Both the position numbers and the translations under genes were made by a program. The notes under the pieces were generated by a model. It was not told where the DNA came from. It saw only the letters and a list, made by a program, of their open reading frames with translations, and made no database searches. DNA of 5,511 nt from Halorhodospira sp. (GTDB lineage: Bacteria > Pseudomonadota > Gammaproteobacteria > Nitrococcales > Halorhodospiraceae): positions 1-5,511 of the forward strand of contig SKJZ01000019.1 of the NCBI GenBank assembly GCA_007121755.1. The letters run 5' to 3'. Shown here piece after piece: positions 4,012 through 5,511 of the stretch; position 1 is the first letter of the stretch, and every line of letters starts with the position of its first letter.

Positions 4012-5307
4012 TTGAAAAAGCGGCTTGGCACGGCCGGGGGGCGGAACGGGGATTGCCGCCCGGCCGCCCGGCCGTGCCAGACGCCGGCAACCTACCTGGT
4101 CGGTGGCGCCGTCCGCGACGAACTTCTGGGCCGCCCGGTCACCGAGCGCGACTGGGTTGTAGTCGGCGCCACGCCCGAAGAGATGATCCGCCGCGGCTTC
4201 CGCGTGGTCGGGAAAGACTTTCCGGTCTTTCTCCACCCGGAAACTAGCGAGGAGCACGCCCTCGCGCGCACCGAGCGCAAGACCGGCGCTGGGTACCACG
4301 GCTTCGCCGTCCACGCCGCCCCCGACGTCACCCTTGAAGAGGATCTTGCCCGGCGCGACCTGACGATCAACGCCATGGCCCGTGCCCCCGACGGTGCCCT
4401 GATCGACCCCTATGGCGGACGGCGGGATCTTGAGGCCCGGGTGCTGCGCCATATCACCGAAGCCTTTGCCGAAGACCCGGTGCGCATCCTCCGCCTCGGC
4501 CGCTTCGCCGCCCGGCTGGGGCCCGACGGCTTCACCGTGGCCGACGAGACGCTCGCCCTCTGCCGCCGCATGGTGGAGGCGGGCGAAGCGGACGCCCTCG
4601 TCCCGGAGCGGGTCTGGCAGGAGTTGGCGCGGGCGCTGATGGAGGCGGCGCCCCGGCGCTTCTTCGAAGTTCTCCGCGCGTGCGTGGCGCTGGCGCGCGT
4701 CCTGCCGGAGGTCGACGCCCTCTTCGGCGTGCCGCAGCGGCCCGAGTTCCACCCCGAGGTCGATACCGGGGAGCACACGCTGCGCGCGGTCGACGCGGCG
4801 GCGCAACTGGGCGCCCCCCTGGAGGCGCGTTTCGCCGTGTTGCTCCACGATGTCGGCAAGGCGCTGACCCCGCCCGAAGAGCTCCCCCGGCACGCCGGAC
4901 ACGACGCCCGCGGTGTCGCCCCGGCCGAAGAGGCGTGCCGGCGCTTACGCGTTCCCCGCGATTGCCGCGACCTCGCCGTGTTGGTCACCCGGCACCACTT
5001 GACTGTGCAGCGCGCCTTGGAGTTGCGCGCCGGCACCGTTGTCGACCTGCTGGAGGCCATCGACGCCTTCCGCCGCCCTGAACGGCTGGAGCCGTTCCTC
5101 GTGGCCTGCGAGGCCGACCACCGTGGCCGCGGTGGTCAGGAAGAGGCGCCGTGGCCCCAGGGCGGCCTTCTCCGCCGCGCCCACGCCGCGGCGGCGGCCG
5201 TCACCGCCGCACCGTTCGTCGCCGAAGGGCTGCAAGGCCCCGAGATCGGACGCGCCGTCCGCGAAGCCCGCTGCCGCGCGGTCGCCGGCGCGCTGTCGGC
5301 GCTTTGA
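4012..5307 (+). CDS. cca: Multifunctional CCA-adding tRNA nucleotidyltransferase with HD domain
   Basis: It adds or repairs the 3'-terminal CCA of tRNAs from CTP and ATP (EC 2.7.7.72). The gammaproteobacterial type also carries an HD phosphohydrolase domain. From TTG 4012 the product has 431 residues against 412 in E. coli. The nucleotidyltransferase head shows YLVGGAVRDELLG (28-40), the carboxylate pair Glu45/Asp47 in TERDW, FPVFLHPETSEEHALARTERK (70-90) and RRDLTINAMA (114-123). EDPVRILRLGRFAARL (154-169) is the neck motif. The HD domain has His255 in DTGEHTL, His279-Asp280 in LLHDVGKALTPPE, and PRHAGHDARG (292-301). The family normally starts two or three residues before YLVGG. No ATG, GTG or TTG lies near that point in frame, so TTG 4012 is the best start, adding about 25 extra residues. 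GGAGG (3994-3998) is 13 bases upstream, which is long; coupling to the preceding stop (4007-4009) may help. The extension is encoded by a strong hairpin (4025-4080). Confidence 0.94.
   Translation: MKKRLGTAGGRNGDCRPAARPCQTPATYLVGGAVRDELLGRPVTERDWVVVGATPEEMIRRGFRVVGKDFPVFLHPETSEEHALARTERKTGAGYHGFAVHAAPDVTLEEDLARRDLTINAMARAPDGALIDPYGGRRDLEARVLRHITEAFAEDPVRILRLGRFAARLGPDGFTVADETLALCRRMVEAGEADALVPERVWQELARALMEAAPRRFFEVLRACVALARVLPEVDALFGVPQRPEFHPEVDTGEHTLRAVDAAAQLGAPLEARFAVLLHDVGKALTPPEELPRHAGHDARGVAPAEEACRRLRVPRDCRDLAVLVTRHHLTVQRALELRAGTVVDLLEAIDAFRRPERLEPFLVACEADHRGRGGQEEAPWPQGGLLRRAHAAAAAVTAAPFVAEGLQGPEIGRAVREARCRAVAGALSAL
4025..4080. repeat. Strong GC hairpin at the 5' end of cca
   Basis: GGCACGGCCGGG (4027-4038) pairs perfectly with CCCGGCCGTGCC (4067-4078), and T-A and T-G pairs extend it to 4025/4080. 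Inside, GGGCGG (4039-4044) pairs with CCGCCC (4056-4061) around an 11-base loop, leaving a five-base bulge (4062-4066). It begins 11 bases after the TTG start of cca and ends 13 bases before the conserved YLVGG. On the minus strand the stem is followed after five or six bases by T5 (complement of 4015-4019), so it could also stop antisense transcription. It looks like a REP-type palindrome or an RNA structure controlling the SDR-cca junction. Confidence 0.5.
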
Positions 5308-5315
5308 GGGCGGCA

Positions 5316-5347
5316 AGCCCGGGGCGAAGGGGCGTCGATGCCGGGCT
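5316..5347 (+). terminator. Weak terminator-like hairpin after cca
   Basis: AGCCCGG (5316-5322) pairs with CCGGGCT (5341-5347) around an 18-base loop, beginning eight bases after the cca stop. No T-tract follows. The right arm competes with the larger palindromic block that starts at 5334, so the two structures cannot both form. Confidence 0.25.
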
Positions 5348-5511
5348 CGCCGGACGCGCCCTTCGGGTTCCCTGCGCTGCTCGCCCGATCGGGAACGCGC
5401 GCAAAAACTCGCGGCGCTGCGCGCCGCTCAGACAGCTTGCGCGCTCTCCGCTACGCGGAGTCCCGCTCGGGCTGCGCTGCTCGGCGCGTCCGGAGGCCGC
5501 CCGGCATCGAC
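5334..5511. repeat. Nested imperfect palindrome element of at least 178 bases
   Basis: The region downstream of cca has no gene but is highly structured. From outside inward: GTCGATGCCGGGC (5334-5346) matches GCCCGGCATCGAC (5499-5511). CCGGACGCGCC (5350-5360) matches GGCGCGTCCGG (5483-5493). GCGCGCAA (5397-5404) matches TTGCGCGC (5437-5444). GCGGCGC (5411-5417) matches GCGCCGC (5421-5427) around a TGC loop. Two side hairpins stand in the arms: GTTCCC (5367-5372) with GGGAAC (5391-5396), and CTCCGC (5446-5451) with GCGGAG (5455-5460). The outer arm ends exactly at the window edge, so the element may be longer. It fits an intergenic palindromic repeat or a non-autonomous mobile element with terminal inverted repeats. 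Similar blocks in other high-GC proteobacteria are a recollection, not checked. Confidence 0.55.
5403..5427 (-). terminator. Minus-strand terminator-like hairpin with T-tract
   Basis: Read on the minus strand, the seven-base-pair hairpin GCGGCGC-GCA-GCGCCGC (5427-5411) is followed by GAG and then five Ts (5407-5403). This could end a transcript arriving from a gene to the right of the window. It is also the centre of the large palindromic block, so its terminator look may be incidental. Confidence 0.33.

Noticed and set aside
3500..4090. Minus-strand frame across the SDR gene end
   Set aside because: Antisense shadow; composition fits the reverse complement of the SDR gene.
4006..4902. 298-codon minus-strand frame across cca
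   Set aside because: Antisense shadow; the plus-strand frame carries every Cca motif in order.
1..5511. tRNA, rRNA, CRISPR, integrase, transposase or phage genes
   Set aside because: None of their sequence patterns was seen on either strand.

Overview
The window is high-GC DNA with strong G/C third-position bias. It carries five housekeeping genes on the plus strand, one small regulator gene on the minus strand, and several palindromic blocks between genes. Protein family variants and gene neighbourhood (pyrF, then an extended SDR, then an HD-domain cca) suggest a high-GC gammaproteobacterium, perhaps near Ectothiorhodospiraceae/Chromatiales. That placement is inference from memory of family sequences; there is no rRNA or other marker here to fix it.

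Layout. Positions 1-290 hold no convincing gene. They contain a three-stem element (76-180) that resembles the TwoAYGGAY RNA motif, then a second hairpin and a short direct repeat leading into ilvE. ilvE (291-1211) encodes a branched-chain aminotransferase. After an AT-rich 79-base gap comes cysC (1291-1896), a stand-alone APS kinase. A short SpoVT/AbrB-like antitoxin-type gene (1919-2152, minus strand) converges on cysC and diverges from pyrF. Its upstream gap holds a perfect 28-base palindrome. pyrF (2243-2986) encodes OMP decarboxylase. An NDUFA9-like extended SDR (3047-4009) and cca (4012-5307, CCA-adding enzyme with HD domain) form a tight pair with only two bases between stop and start. 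The last ~180 bases (5334-5511) are a nested, roughly palindromic block with matching ends that runs to the window edge.

Function. The large genes are core metabolism: amino acid synthesis, sulfate activation, pyrimidine synthesis and tRNA 3'-end maturation, plus a quinone- or lipid-linked oxidoreductase-like protein of unproven role. They are not one pathway. Only the SDR-cca pair looks clearly co-transcribed; the others have gaps with possible promoters of their own. I found no phage, CRISPR, integrase or transposase gene. The less ordinary content is non-coding: the TwoAYGGAY-like element with competing pairings, the palindrome beside the partnerless antitoxin-like gene, the hairpin that encodes an N-terminal extension of Cca, and the terminal palindromic repeat.
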